A DNA stretch of 64,000 nt from Microcella alkalica (GTDB lineage Bacteria; Actinomycetota; Actinomycetes; Actinomycetales; Microbacteriaceae): assembly GCF_014595885.1 (NCBI RefSeq), contig NZ_JABUKC010000002.1, positions 613,917 through 677,916 of the forward strand. Direction: 5' to 3'. Below the pieces are notes generated by a model, which saw only the letters and a list, made by a program, of their open reading frames with translations, was not told the origin of the DNA and did no database searches. Below are positions 9,842 to 18,768 of the stretch, piece after piece. The first letter of the stretch is position 1. Every line of letters starts with the position of its first letter. The position numbers and the translations under genes were made by a program.

Positions 9842-11668
9842 GTGCAAGAATTCGTCGTCCCGGCCGTCGTGACGCCCGATCCCGAGGCGAACGCGACCGA
9901 CCTGCTCGTCGACCGCGTCGCGATCGATCCCGACGCCGCCCTGTTCGCCCTGCCGACCGCCGACGGCGGCTGGAGCGACGTGAGCTCGGGCGAGTTCCTG
10001 CGCCAGGTGAAGGCGCTCGCCAAGGGCTTCATGAACGCCGGCGTGCAGCCCGGCGACAAGATCGGCTTCATGTGCAAGACGCGCTACGAGTGGACCCTGG
10101 TCGACTTCGCCGCGTGGTTCGCCGGTGCCGTGCTCGTGCCGATCTACGAGACCAGCTCGCCGAGCCAGATCCAGTACATCCTGGAGGACTCCGGGGCGCG
10201 CGAGCTCATCGTCGAGACCGCGGAGCACTTCTCGCGCTACGACGAGGTCGCCGGCGACCTGCCCCACGTCTCGCGCGTATGGCAGATGCACCTGGGCGAC
10301 CTCGACAAGCTCGCCGCCGAGCCGGGCTCGGTGACCGACGAGCAGCTGGAGGAGCGCCGCCGTATCGCCACGGGCGCCGACCTGGCCACGCTCATCTACA
10401 CCTCCGGTTCGACCGGCACCCCCAAGGGCTGCATCCTGTCGCACTCGAACTTCGTCGAGCTCTCGCGCAACGCCGCTGTGGCGATGAAGGAGGTCGTCGC
10501 GCCGGGCTCGTCGACGCTCCTGTTCATCACGACCGCGCACATCTTCGCCCGATTCATCTCGATCCTCGCCGTGCACGCCGGCGCGAAGGTGGGCCACCAG
10601 GCCGACACGAAGCAGCTGCTCGCAGCGCTCGGCTCGTTCAAGCCAACGTTCCTCCTGGCCGTGCCGCGCGTGTTCGAGAAGGTCTACAACTCGGCCGAGC
10701 AGAAGGCCGAGGCCGGCGGCAAGGGCAAGATCTTCCGCCGCGCCGCCGACGTCGCCGTCGCTCACTCCAAGGCCCTCGACGCCGGGCACGTGCCGCTCGG
10801 CCTCAAGGTGCAGTTCGCCCTCTTCGACCGCCTCGTGTACTCCAAGCTGAAGACCGCCATGGGCGGCCGCGTGCAGTACGCGGTCTCGGGCTCGGCCCCG
10901 CTCGGGCCACGCCTCGGCCACTTCTTCCGCAGCCTGGGCATCCGCATCCTCGAGGGCTACGGCCTCACCGAGACGACCGCGCCAGCGACGGTGAACCTGG
11001 TCAACAAGTTCAAGATCGGCACGACCGGCCCGGCGCTGCCCGGCGTCGGCGTCCGCATCGACGATGACGGCGAGATCCTCGTCAAGGGCATCAACGTCTT
11101 CGGCGGCTACTGGAACAAGCCCGAGGCGACCGCCGAGGTCATGGATGGCGAGTGGTTCAAGACCGGAGACATCGGCACGCTCGACGCCGACGGCTACCTC
11201 ACCATCACCGGCCGCAAGAAGGAGATCCTGGTCACCGCGGGCGGCAAGAACGTCGCCCCGGCAGCCCTGGAGGACCCGATCCGGTCGAACCCGATCGTCG
11301 GCCAGGTCGTCGTCGTCGGCGACCAGAAGCCCTTCGTGTCGGCCCTCGTGACGCTCGACCCGGAGATGCTGCCGGTCTGGCTCAACAACAACGGTGAGGA
11401 CGCCACGATGGCCCTCGCCGACGCGGTCAAGAACCCCAAGGTGCTCGCCGAGGTGCAGCGCTCGATCGACGCCGCGAATAGCCGCGTCTCGCGCGCCGAG
11501 TCGATTCGCAAGTTCACGATCCTGCCGGTCGAGTTCACGGAGGCGAGCGGCCACCTGACGCCGAAGATGAGCATCAAGCGCAATGTCATCATGAGCGACT
11601 TCGCCGCCACGATCGAGGCCATGTACTCGGGCGCGCCGGCGACGCAGGGCATCTCGCTGCAGCAGTAG
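9842..11668 (+). CDS. Long-chain fatty acyl-CoA ligase, FadD15-like
   Basis: A 608-residue AMP-forming acyl-CoA synthetase. The AMP-binding signature IYTSGSTGTPKGC is near residue 185, GYGLTET near 375, and the hinge with catalytic lysine region TGDIGTLDADGYLTITGRKK followed by TAGGKNVAPAALED near 440-480. The family activates fatty acids to acyl-CoA through acyl-adenylate. It resembles FadD15 (Rv2187) and occupies the matching place after plsC. GTG at 9842 is preceded by AAGGAG at 9831-9836. It is divergent from the glucokinase. The acyl chain preference is not visible. Confidence 0.9.
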   Translation: MQEFVVPAVVTPDPEANATDLLVDRVAIDPDAALFALPTADGGWSDVSSGEFLRQVKALAKGFMNAGVQPGDKIGFMCKTRYEWTLVDFAAWFAGAVLVPIYETSSPSQIQYILEDSGARELIVETAEHFSRYDEVAGDLPHVSRVWQMHLGDLDKLAAEPGSVTDEQLEERRRIATGADLATLIYTSGSTGTPKGCILSHSNFVELSRNAAVAMKEVVAPGSSTLLFITTAHIFARFISILAVHAGAKVGHQADTKQLLAALGSFKPTFLLAVPRVFEKVYNSAEQKAEAGGKGKIFRRAADVAVAHSKALDAGHVPLGLKVQFALFDRLVYSKLKTAMGGRVQYAVSGSAPLGPRLGHFFRSLGIRILEGYGLTETTAPATVNLVNKFKIGTTGPALPGVGVRIDDDGEILVKGINVFGGYWNKPEATAEVMDGEWFKTGDIGTLDADGYLTITGRKKEILVTAGGKNVAPAALEDPIRSNPIVGQVVVVGDQKPFVSALVTLDPEMLPVWLNNNGEDATMALADAVKNPKVLAEVQRSIDAANSRVSRAESIRKFTILPVEFTEASGHLTPKMSIKRNVIMSDFAATIEAMYSGAPATQGISLQQ

Positions 11669-11687
11669 CTCGATTCACGCAGCGGGC

Positions 11688-11713
11688 GGGGCGTCGGAGC
11701 GATCCGGCGCCCC
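11688..11713 (+). terminator. Terminator after the acyl-CoA ligase
   Basis: GGGGCGTCGGA (11688-11698) pairs with TCCGGCGCCCC (11703-11713) around GCGA: an 11-base stem with one G-U wobble, 20 bases past the stop. Confidence 0.75.
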
Positions 11714-11792
11714 GTCGGCGTTCCGGCCGCCGTGCGCGGTGCGCGGGCGTCGTACGCCCCCGGGCCGTCGTGCCCCTACGGCCGAGGCAGGG

Positions 11793-12290
11793 TCAGCGCC
11801 CGAACCACTCCGCCTGGCGCACGGCCCGCATCGCCTCGCGCTTGATGTCGGGCTCGAGACCCTCGAGGTAGAGCCGCCCGTCGAGGTGATCGGTCTCGTG
11901 CTGCAGCGCCTGCGCGAGCAGCCCCTCCCCCGCGATCTCGATCGGCGAGCCGGTGACGTCGACGCCCGTGACGCGCGCCCACGGGTGCCGCAGCCGCGGG
12001 AACCCGAAGCCGGGCACCGAGAGGCAGCCCTCCTCGATCGGCACGGCCTCGCCGCGCACCTCGGCGAGTACGGGGTTCACGACGTAGCTCACGTCGCCGT
12101 CGATGTTGAGACTGAACACCCGCAGCCCGACGCCGATCTGCGGCGCCGCGACGCCGGCCCGGCCGGGCACGCGCACGGTGTCGAGCAGGTCGTCGACGAG
12201 GGCCTGCAGGCTCGCGTCGAAGCGCACGACCTCGTCGGCGCGCGAGCGCAGCACGGGGTCGCCGAAGAGGCGGATGGGGCGAACGGTCAT
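11793..12290 (-). CDS. def: Peptide deformylase
   Basis: A 165-residue peptide deformylase, which removes the N-formyl group from nascent proteins. All three metalloenzyme motifs are visible: GVAAPQIG (motif 1, preceded by GRA instead of the usual GxGL), EEGCLSVPG with the metal-binding Cys (motif 2), and QHETDHLDG with the two metal-binding His and catalytic Glu (motif 3). The start ATG at 12290 lies 10 bases after the stop of the MinD-like gene on the same strand, so the two are probably co-transcribed. Confidence 0.93.
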   Translation of the reverse strand: MTVRPIRLFGDPVLRSRADEVVRFDASLQALVDDLLDTVRVPGRAGVAAPQIGVGLRVFSLNIDGDVSYVVNPVLAEVRGEAVPIEEGCLSVPGFGFPRLRHPWARVTGVDVTGSPIEIAGEGLLAQALQHETDHLDGRLYLEGLEPDIKREAMRAVRQAEWFGR

Positions 12291-12300
12291 GGGGCCGAGC

Positions 12301-13611
12301 TCACGCCTCCGCGCGGTCGGGCATGCCGTCGATGACGATCGCGGCGAGCTCGCGCGCCGACTGGCGGGTGAGCGGGCGCAGGTCGTTCCAGTGGATGACC
12401 GAGCCCGCGGCGAGCTGCTCGTCGTAGGGCATCCGCACGATCGCGCGCACGCGCGAGGCGAAGTGCGCCTCGATCTCCTCGAGCTTGACCAGGTTCGTGC
12501 CCTGCGTCGCCGTGTTGATCGCGACCACCGCGTTGCGCACGAGGTCGCCGTAGCCGTTCGCCTCGAGCCAGGTGAGCGTCTCGGAGGCGAGCCTGGCCTC
12601 GTCGACGCTGCCGCCGGAGACGATGACGATCGAGTCGGCCCGCTGCAGGGTGGCTCGCATGACCGAGTGCACGATGCCCGTGCCGCAGTCGGTGAGCACG
12701 ATCGAGTAGTACCGCGCCGCGAGGTCGGCGACGACGTTGTAGTCGTTCTCGTCGAAGGCCTCCGAGAGCATCGGATCGGTATCGGAGGCGAGGATGTCCA
12801 GTCGCGTCGCGTCGCGCGAGACGAGCTTCGAGAAGTCGGTGTAGCCCTGGATGCTCGCGGCCTTGTTGACGAGGTCGCGCACGGTCGCGCGCGTCTGCTT
12901 CGTCACGCGCTCCGACAGCGTGCCGCGGTCGGGGTTGGCGTCGATGGCGATCACGCGATCCTCGCGAACGGAGGCGAGCGCCATGCCGAGCAGGGTCGTG
13001 ATGGTCGTCTTGCCGACGCCGCCCTTGCGGGTCAGCACGGGCACGAAGCGGGCGCCGCCCTCGAGCACGGCATCGATGCGGGCATCGAGCTCCTTGCGGG
13101 CGCGCACGCGCGCCGAATCGCCGAGGTTGACCCGGTGGAACGTGGCCCGGTACACGAAGCGCGGCCAGGCGCCCTCGGGCGCCGAGCGAGGGCCGCGACG
13201 CGGGTCGATGAGGCGATCGGCGGTGAGCATCGCGGCCGACTCGGGCCCGACATCCGCCCCCGCCATCCGCTCACGGCGGGAGTAGTCGGCGACGGCGATC
13301 GAGCCGGTGTCGGCCGGGCTCGCGGGCGTCGTCGCCGCGATGATTGCGGGCTCGCTGAGCGCGATGGTCGTGGTGCCGGTCTCGAGCACCTCGACGATGC
13401 TGGGGTCGATGCCGGTGTCGACGAGCGCGACCGCGGTCTCGTCCTCCGGGGCCTCGTGCACGGGCGCCGGCAGGGCGACGTCGATCGTCAGGCTCTCGGG
13501 CAGCGCCGCGACGAGGTCATCATTGCCGAGCGGCTCCAGACCCTCGGCCACCGTGCGCGCGCGGTCGTCGACGACGTCGGCACTCTCGCTCTGCGCGCGG
13601 TCGGACACCAT
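12301..13611 (-). CDS. MinD/ParA-like ATPase with long disordered N-terminus
   Basis: A 436-residue protein. About 150 N-terminal residues are acidic and rich in Ala, Thr and Pro with no recognisable domain. The rest is a SIMIBI ATPase with the deviant Walker A LTRKGGVGKTTITTLLGMAL (about residues 200-219) and IAIDANPDRGTLSERV. Actinobacterial proteins of this shape, including EspI-type ATPases beside type VII secretion genes and orphan MinD-like proteins, have varied or unknown roles. No secretion gene is nearby, so the function is left open; it may position or switch a membrane complex. ATG at 13611 follows AAGGGG, and a TAGACT -10 lies upstream. Confidence 0.8.
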   Translation of the reverse strand: MVSDRAQSESADVVDDRARTVAEGLEPLGNDDLVAALPESLTIDVALPAPVHEAPEDETAVALVDTGIDPSIVEVLETGTTTIALSEPAIIAATTPASPADTGSIAVADYSRRERMAGADVGPESAAMLTADRLIDPRRGPRSAPEGAWPRFVYRATFHRVNLGDSARVRARKELDARIDAVLEGGARFVPVLTRKGGVGKTTITTLLGMALASVREDRVIAIDANPDRGTLSERVTKQTRATVRDLVNKAASIQGYTDFSKLVSRDATRLDILASDTDPMLSEAFDENDYNVVADLAARYYSIVLTDCGTGIVHSVMRATLQRADSIVIVSGGSVDEARLASETLTWLEANGYGDLVRNAVVAINTATQGTNLVKLEEIEAHFASRVRAIVRMPYDEQLAAGSVIHWNDLRPLTRQSARELAAIVIDGMPDRAEA

Positions 13612-13644
13612 GCACGTCCCCTTCGTCGAACACTCGGACGGCAC

Positions 13645-13650
13645 AGTCTA
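13645..13650 (-). promoter_or_regulatory. -10 element for the MinD-like/def pair
   Basis: TAGACT on the minus strand, about 34 bases before the ATG at 13611, leaves a short leader that contains an AAGGGG ribosome site. Confidence 0.5.
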
Positions 13651-13683
13651 TCGCTCGCGCCCGATCGGCTCGGGCGCGAGCGA
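13651..13683 (-). terminator. Terminator after pyruvate carboxylase
   Basis: A perfect 14-base stem (13651-13664 with 13670-13683) around TCGGC starts 7 bases past the pyc stop and touches the next promoter's -10. Confidence 0.8.
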
Positions 13684-13689
13684 GGCGCC

Positions 13690-16600
13690 TCAGCCGACGA
13701 CGAGCAGCAGATCACCCGCCTCGACCTGCTGCGTCGCGGGGATAGCGAGTCGGCGGACGGTGCCGCCGACCGGCGACGTGATCGCGGCCTCCATCTTCAT
13801 CGCCTCGATCGTCGCCACCGGGGCGCCCGCCTCGACGACGTCGCCCTCGGCGACCTGGAGCGTCACGACGCCCATGAACGGCGCGGCGATCTGCCCCGGC
13901 TGCGCGGGGTCGGCCTTCTCGGCCTGCACCGCGTCGACCGCGATCGCGCGGTCGCGGATCGTCACGGGGCGCATCTGCCCATTGAGCGTCGCCATGACGC
14001 TGCGCATGCCCTTCTCGTCGGGCTCACCGATCGCCTCGAGGCCGACGAAGAGGCTCACGCCGCGCTCGATCTCGATGACGTGCTCGACGCCGGGCTTGAG
14101 TCCGTAGAGGTAGTCGGGCGTGGAGAGCACCGAGAGGTCGCCGTACTGCTCGCGCACCTGCAGGAACTGCTGCGTCGGCTGCGGGAAGAGCAGCTGGTTG
14201 AGCATGAGGCGGCGGTCGTCGGTGGAGCCGGCGAGCTTGGCGCGCTGCTCGTCGGTGAGCGGCGTCGTGCCGATCTTCACCTGGCGGCCCGCGAGCACCT
14301 TGGAGCGGAACGGCTCCGGCCACCCGCCGGGGAGGTCGCCGAGCTCACCGGCCATGAAGCCGATCACCGAGTCGGGGATGTCGTACTTCTCGGGGTTCGC
14401 CTCGAAGTCGGCCGGGTCGGCGCCCGCGGCCGCCATCTGCAGGGCCAGGTCGCCGACGACCTTCGACGAGGGGGTCACCTTGGTGGGGCGACCGAGGATG
14501 CGGTTGGCGTGCGCGTACCAGTCCTCGATGAGCTCGAAGCGGTCGGCGAGCCCGAGCGCGATCGCCTGCTGGCGGAGGTTCGACAGCTGACCGCCGGGGA
14601 TCTCGTGGTGGTAGACCCGCCCGGTCGGGCCGGAGAGGCCGGACTCGAAGGGGGCGTAGACGCGGCGGACGGCCTCCCAGTACGGCTCGAGGTCGCTCAC
14701 GGCCGCGAGGCTCAGGCCGGTGTCGCGCTCGGTGTGCGCGAGCGCGGCGACGAGCGCCGATAGCGGCGGCTGCGAGGTCGTGCCGGCCATGGGGGCGCTC
14801 GCCACGTCGACGGCGTCGACGCCCGCGCGCGACGCCGCGAGCAGCGTCGCGAGCTGGCCGCCCGCGGTGTCGTGCGTGTGCAGGTGCACCGGCAGGTCGA
14901 AGCGCTCGCGGAGGGCCGCGACGAGCTTCTCGGCCGCGCCGGCGCGCAGCAGACCCGCCATGTCCTTCACGGCGATGATGTGCGCCCCGGCCTCGACGAC
15001 CTGCTCCGCCAGGCGCAGGTAGTAGTCGAGCGTGTAGAGGTCCTCCGCGGGGTCGAGCAGGTCGCCCGAGTAGCAGAGCCCGACCTCGGCGACGGCCGTG
15101 CCCGAGGCGAGCACGGCATCGATCGCGGGGCGCATCTGGCTGACGTCGTTGAGCGCGTCGAAGATGCGGAAGATGTCGATGCCCGTCGCGGCGGCCTCGG
15201 CGACGAAGGCGTCGGTGACCTCCGTCGGGTAGGGCGTGTAGCCGACCGTGTTGCGCCCGCGCAGAAGCATCTGGATGGCGACGTTCGGCAGGGCCTCGCG
15301 CATCGCGGCAAGGCGCTGCCACGGGTCCTCCCCGAGGAAGCGCAGCGCGACGTCGTAGGTCGCGCCACCCCAGGCCTCGACGCTGAGCAGCTGCGGCGTC
15401 ATGCGGGCCACGTGCGGCATGACCTCCACGAGGTCGCGCGTGCGGACCCGGGTGGCGAGCAGCGACTGGTGAGCATCCCGGAAGGTCGAATCGGTCACCG
15501 CGAGGGCTGTCTGGGCGCGCAGCGCGCTCGCGAACCCGACGGGACCGAGCTCGAGCAGTCGCTGCCGCGAGCCGGCGGGCGCGGGCGCCTCGAGGTCGAT
15601 CGCGGGCAGCTTCGTCGCGGGGTCGATCGTGCCGGCGCCCGAGCCGTGCGGCTGGTTCACCGTCACGTCGGCGAGCCAGGTGAGCACCTTCGTGCCGCGA
15701 TCCTTCGAGACGTTGGCGCGCACGAGCTCGGGGCGCTCGTCGATGAACGAGGTGCTGAGGTCGCCGGCCTGGAACTGCGGGTCGTCGAGCACGGCCTGCA
15801 GGAAGGGGATGTTCGTGGTGACGCCGCGGATGCGGAACTCGGCCAGGCCGCGGCGGGCGCGCGCGACGGCGGCGCCGAAGTCGCGGCCGCGGCAGGTCAT
15901 CTTCGCGAGCATCGAGTCGAAGTGCGGCGAGATCTGCGCGCCGGAGGCGATCGTGCCGCCGTCCAGGCGCACGCCGGCGCCGCCGGGCGAGCGGTAGGTC
16001 GTGATCTTGCCGGTGTCGGGGCGGAACCCGCTCGCCGGGTCTTCCGTGGTGATGCGGCACTGCAGGGCGGCGCCGCGCAGGTGCAGCTGCTCCTGCTGCA
16101 GGCCGAGCTCGGCGAGCGTCTGCCCGTAGGCGATGCGCATCTGCGACTGCACGAGGTCGACGTCGGTGACCTCCTCGGTCACGGTGTGCTCGACCTGGAT
16201 GCGCGGGTTCATCTCGATGAAGACGTGCTCGCCCGCGCGCTCCCCCGCGGTGTCGAGCAGGAACTCGACCGTGCCGGCGTTGACGTAGCCGATCGAGCGG
16301 GCGAAGGCGACCGCATCCCGGTACATCGCCTGCCGCACGCTCTCGTCGAGGTTCGGCGCCGGCGCGATCTCGACGACCTTCTGGTGCCGGCGCTGCACCG
16401 AGCAGTCGCGCTCGAACAGGTGCACGGTCTCGCCCGTGGCGTCGGCGAGGATCTGCACCTCGATGTGGCGGGGGCGCACGACGGCCTGCTCGACGAACAT
16501 CGTCGCGTCGCCGAAGGCGCTGTCGGCCTCGCGCATGGCCGCCTCGAGCGCGGCGCGCAGATCCTCCCGGCGCTCGACCCGGCGCATGCCGCGGCCGCCG

Positions 16601-17088
16601 CCGCCGGCGACGGCCTTCGCGAAGACGGGGAAGCCGATCTCGTCGGCCGCGGCCAGCAGCACCTCGATGTCGGTCGTCGCGGGGCTCGACTTGAGCACCG
16701 GCACGCCCGCGGCGATCGCGCGCTCCTTCGCCGTGACCTTGTTGCCCGCCATCTCGAGCACCTCGCGGGGCGGGCCGATGAACGCGATGCCGGCGTCGGC
16801 CGCGGCCTGCGCGAGATCGGGGTTCTCGCTGAGGAAGCCGTAGCCGGGGTAGATGGCGTCGGCGCCGCTCTCCTTCGCCACGCGGATGATCTCCGCGACG
16901 TCCAGGTAGGCCCGCACGGGGTGGCCAGGCTCACCGATCTGGTAGGCCTCGTCGGCCTTGAGGCGGTGCATCGAGTTGCGATCCTCGTAGGGGAAGACGG
17001 CGACCGTCTTCGCACCCAGCTCGTACGCGGCCCGGAAGGCCCGGATCGCGATCTCTCCGCGGTTGGCGACAAGGATCTTGCGGAACAT
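13690..17088 (-). CDS. pyc: Pyruvate carboxylase
   Basis: A full-length, 1132-residue biotin enzyme that carboxylates pyruvate to oxaloacetate to refill the TCA cycle. The order is biotin carboxylase (about 1-450, with KAVAGGGGRGMRRV and FIEMNPRIQVEHTVTEE), carboxyltransferase (about 530-830, with DSTFRDAHQSLLATRVRT and HLHTHDTAGG), the PYC/OADA domain, and a C-terminal biotinyl domain with the biotin lysine in IEAMKMEAAI. ATG at 17088 is the family start (MFRKILVANRGEIAIR). It is divergent from the ParA gene, with 123 bases between. No frameshift or missing motif was seen. Confidence 0.97.
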   Translation of the reverse strand: MFRKILVANRGEIAIRAFRAAYELGAKTVAVFPYEDRNSMHRLKADEAYQIGEPGHPVRAYLDVAEIIRVAKESGADAIYPGYGFLSENPDLAQAAADAGIAFIGPPREVLEMAGNKVTAKERAIAAGVPVLKSSPATTDIEVLLAAADEIGFPVFAKAVAGGGGRGMRRVERREDLRAALEAAMREADSAFGDATMFVEQAVVRPRHIEVQILADATGETVHLFERDCSVQRRHQKVVEIAPAPNLDESVRQAMYRDAVAFARSIGYVNAGTVEFLLDTAGERAGEHVFIEMNPRIQVEHTVTEEVTDVDLVQSQMRIAYGQTLAELGLQQEQLHLRGAALQCRITTEDPASGFRPDTGKITTYRSPGGAGVRLDGGTIASGAQISPHFDSMLAKMTCRGRDFGAAVARARRGLAEFRIRGVTTNIPFLQAVLDDPQFQAGDLSTSFIDERPELVRANVSKDRGTKVLTWLADVTVNQPHGSGAGTIDPATKLPAIDLEAPAPAGSRQRLLELGPVGFASALRAQTALAVTDSTFRDAHQSLLATRVRTRDLVEVMPHVARMTPQLLSVEAWGGATYDVALRFLGEDPWQRLAAMREALPNVAIQMLLRGRNTVGYTPYPTEVTDAFVAEAAATGIDIFRIFDALNDVSQMRPAIDAVLASGTAVAEVGLCYSGDLLDPAEDLYTLDYYLRLAEQVVEAGAHIIAVKDMAGLLRAGAAEKLVAALRERFDLPVHLHTHDTAGGQLATLLAASRAGVDAVDVASAPMAGTTSQPPLSALVAALAHTERDTGLSLAAVSDLEPYWEAVRRVYAPFESGLSGPTGRVYHHEIPGGQLSNLRQQAIALGLADRFELIEDWYAHANRILGRPTKVTPSSKVVGDLALQMAAAGADPADFEANPEKYDIPDSVIGFMAGELGDLPGGWPEPFRSKVLAGRQVKIGTTPLTDEQRAKLAGSTDDRRLMLNQLLFPQPTQQFLQVREQYGDLSVLSTPDYLYGLKPGVEHVIEIERGVSLFVGLEAIGEPDEKGMRSVMATLNGQMRPVTIRDRAIAVDAVQAEKADPAQPGQIAAPFMGVVTLQVAEGDVVEAGAPVATIEAMKMEAAITSPVGGTVRRLAIPATQQVEAGDLLLVVG

Positions 17089-17211
17089 CGATTCCTCTCA
17101 GGCGACCGGGAGCGCGCAAGGCGGAAGCCCCGCTCCGGATCTGTGGTGGCATACCGAGTGGTGGGCGCGTGATGACGCACCTCAAGACTAGTGAAGGTAG
17201 GGTCGTTGATC

Positions 17212-18018
17212 GTGCACGTACTGAGCATCAGCTCCCTCAAGGGAGGCGTGGGGAAGACCACGGTGACGCTCGGGCTGGCATCCGCGGCCTTCTCCCGCGG
17301 CTTGCGAACGCTCGTCGTCGACCTCGACCCGCAGTCCGACGCCTCGACCGGGATGGACATCCAGGTGGCCGGCCGCCTCAACGTCGCCGACGTGCTCGCC
17401 TCCCCGAAGGAGAAGACGGTGCGGCAGGCGATCGCCCCCTCCGGGTGGACCCGCGGCCGCTCCGGCACCGTCGACGTGCTCATCGGCAGCCCCAGTGCGA
17501 TCAACTACGACGGCCCGCACCCGAGCATCCGCGAGATCTGGAAGCTCGAGGAGGCCCTCGCGCACGTCGAGAGCGACTACGACCTCGTGCTCATCGACTG
17601 CGCGCCCTCGCTCAACGCGCTGACCCGCACGGCATGGGCGGCGAGCGACCGCGTCGTCGTGGTCACCGAGCCCGGCCTGTTCTCGGTCGCGGCCGCTGAT
17701 CGGGCGCTGCGCGCGATCGAGGAGATCCGTCGCGGTCTCTCCCCCCGCCTCCAGCCGCTCGGCATCATCGTCAATCGCGCGCGCGTGCAGAGCCTCGAGC
17801 ACCAGTTCCGCATCAAGGAGCTGCGCGATATGTTCGGCCCGCTCGTGCTCGCCCCGCAGCTGCCCGAGCGCACCTCGCTGCAGCAGGCGCAGGGCGCCGC
17901 GAAGCCCCTGCACATCTGGCCGGGCGAGAGCGCGCAGGAGATGGCGCGCAACTTCGACCAGCTGCTGGAGCGCATCATGCGCACGGGCCGGCTCGGCGAG
18001 TACGCGCAGGCCCGCTGA
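17212..18018 (+). CDS. parA: ParA-family partition ATPase
   Basis: A 268-residue ParA/Soj-type ATPase starting VHVLSISSLKGGVGKTTVTL (deviant Walker A, residues 7-17), with LVVDLDPQSDASTGMD and LVLIDCAPSLNALTR for the Walker A' and B regions. This class moves chromosomes or cargo by patterning on the nucleoid. There is no parB next to it and no replication-origin genes nearby, so this may be an orphan ParA rather than the oriC one. GTG at 17212 is preferred over GTG at 17191 because AGGTAGGG sits just before it and the upstream residues (MKVGSLI) are not family-like. It is convergent with the merR gene. Confidence 0.85.
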   Translation: MHVLSISSLKGGVGKTTVTLGLASAAFSRGLRTLVVDLDPQSDASTGMDIQVAGRLNVADVLASPKEKTVRQAIAPSGWTRGRSGTVDVLIGSPSAINYDGPHPSIREIWKLEEALAHVESDYDLVLIDCAPSLNALTRTAWAASDRVVVVTEPGLFSVAAADRALRAIEEIRRGLSPRLQPLGIIVNRARVQSLEHQFRIKELRDMFGPLVLAPQLPERTSLQQAQGAAKPLHIWPGESAQEMARNFDQLLERIMRTGRLGEYAQAR

Positions 18019-18118
18019 GCCGACGACGCGTCGGTCTCGGGCGCGCGGCGCCCAGCGGGCGGATGCCCAGCGCGCGCTCGTCGACGTCTCGACGCCGCGC
18101 CGCCGCTGGGGTCGGGCG

Positions 18119-18661
18119 CTAGCTCGCGCGCGTGGCGCGACGAGCGGCGAGCTCGTCGGCGGGGTCGGCCGCAGCCGAGGAGTCGAGGTCGACGAGCGAG
18201 CTCTCGACCTCGCGCAGCACCTTGCCGACGGCGATGCCGAAGACGCCCTGGCCGCGGCTGACCAAGTCGATGACCTCGTCGTCGGACGTGCACAGGTACA
18301 CGCTCGCGCCGTCGCTCATGAGGGTGGTCTGGGCGAGGTCGTTGACCCCGGCCTCCCGGAGCTGGTTGACGGCCGTGCGGATCTGCTGGAGCGAGATGCC
18401 GGTGTCGAGCAGTCGCTTGACGAGCTTGAGCACGAGGATGTCACGGAAGCCGTAGAGGCGCTGCGTGCCGGAGCCGGCCGCACCGCGCACGGTGGGCTCG
18501 ACGAGCTGCGTGCGCGCCCAGTAGTCGAGCTGGCGGTAGGAGATGCCGGCGGCGCGAGCGGCGACGGCGCCGCGGTAGCCGGCCTGGTCGTCGAGCTCGG
18601 GCAGCCCGTCGGTAAAGAGCAGGCCGAGGTCGTACCGTTCGCCGCGGCTGACGTCGCTCAT
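18119..18661 (-). CDS. MerR-family regulator, Rv1830-like
   Basis: A 180-residue protein with an N-terminal MerR helix-turn-helix (YRGAVAARAAGISYRQLDYW, then YGFRDILVLKLVKRLLD) and a C-terminal region carrying a short effector or dimer part (YLCTSDDEVIDLVSRGQGVF). The sequence and the location downstream of garA and an Rv1828-like gene match Rv1830 of M. tuberculosis, linked there to cell-cycle or growth control; Rv1829 is absent here. No clear ribosome site precedes the ATG at 18661. A GTGAC/GTCAC inverted repeat and a CGTTAACG palindrome lie just upstream and may be its operator. Confidence 0.85.
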   Translation of the reverse strand: MSDVSRGERYDLGLLFTDGLPELDDQAGYRGAVAARAAGISYRQLDYWARTQLVEPTVRGAAGSGTQRLYGFRDILVLKLVKRLLDTGISLQQIRTAVNQLREAGVNDLAQTTLMSDGASVYLCTSDDEVIDLVSRGQGVFGIAVGKVLREVESSLVDLDSSAAADPADELAARRATRAS

Positions 18662-18768
18662 GGCCTCTACCTAACCTTCATCGTTAACGTGACACTTTCG
18701 GTCACGCCCCCAGACTAGCGAGCCTCACGACTGCCGTCGTCGACCTCCGGTGCGGCGTGTCGGCCCTG

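Noticed and set aside
9742..10077. N-terminal extension of the glucokinase
   Set aside because: Runs antisense over the start of the acyl-CoA ligase and is not glucokinase-like; the ROK start is at 9741.
12103..14763. 886-codon open frame on the plus strand
   Set aside because: Antisense to the MinD-like and pyc genes; composition is low-complexity His/Arg/Glu and no motif is present.
14872..17172. 766-codon plus-strand open frame
   Set aside because: Antisense to pyruvate carboxylase; no recognisable domain.
18019..18118. Small gene in the parA-merR gap
   Set aside because: Only short hairpins (for example CCGACG-ACG-CGTCGG near 18020) are present, consistent with convergent termination.
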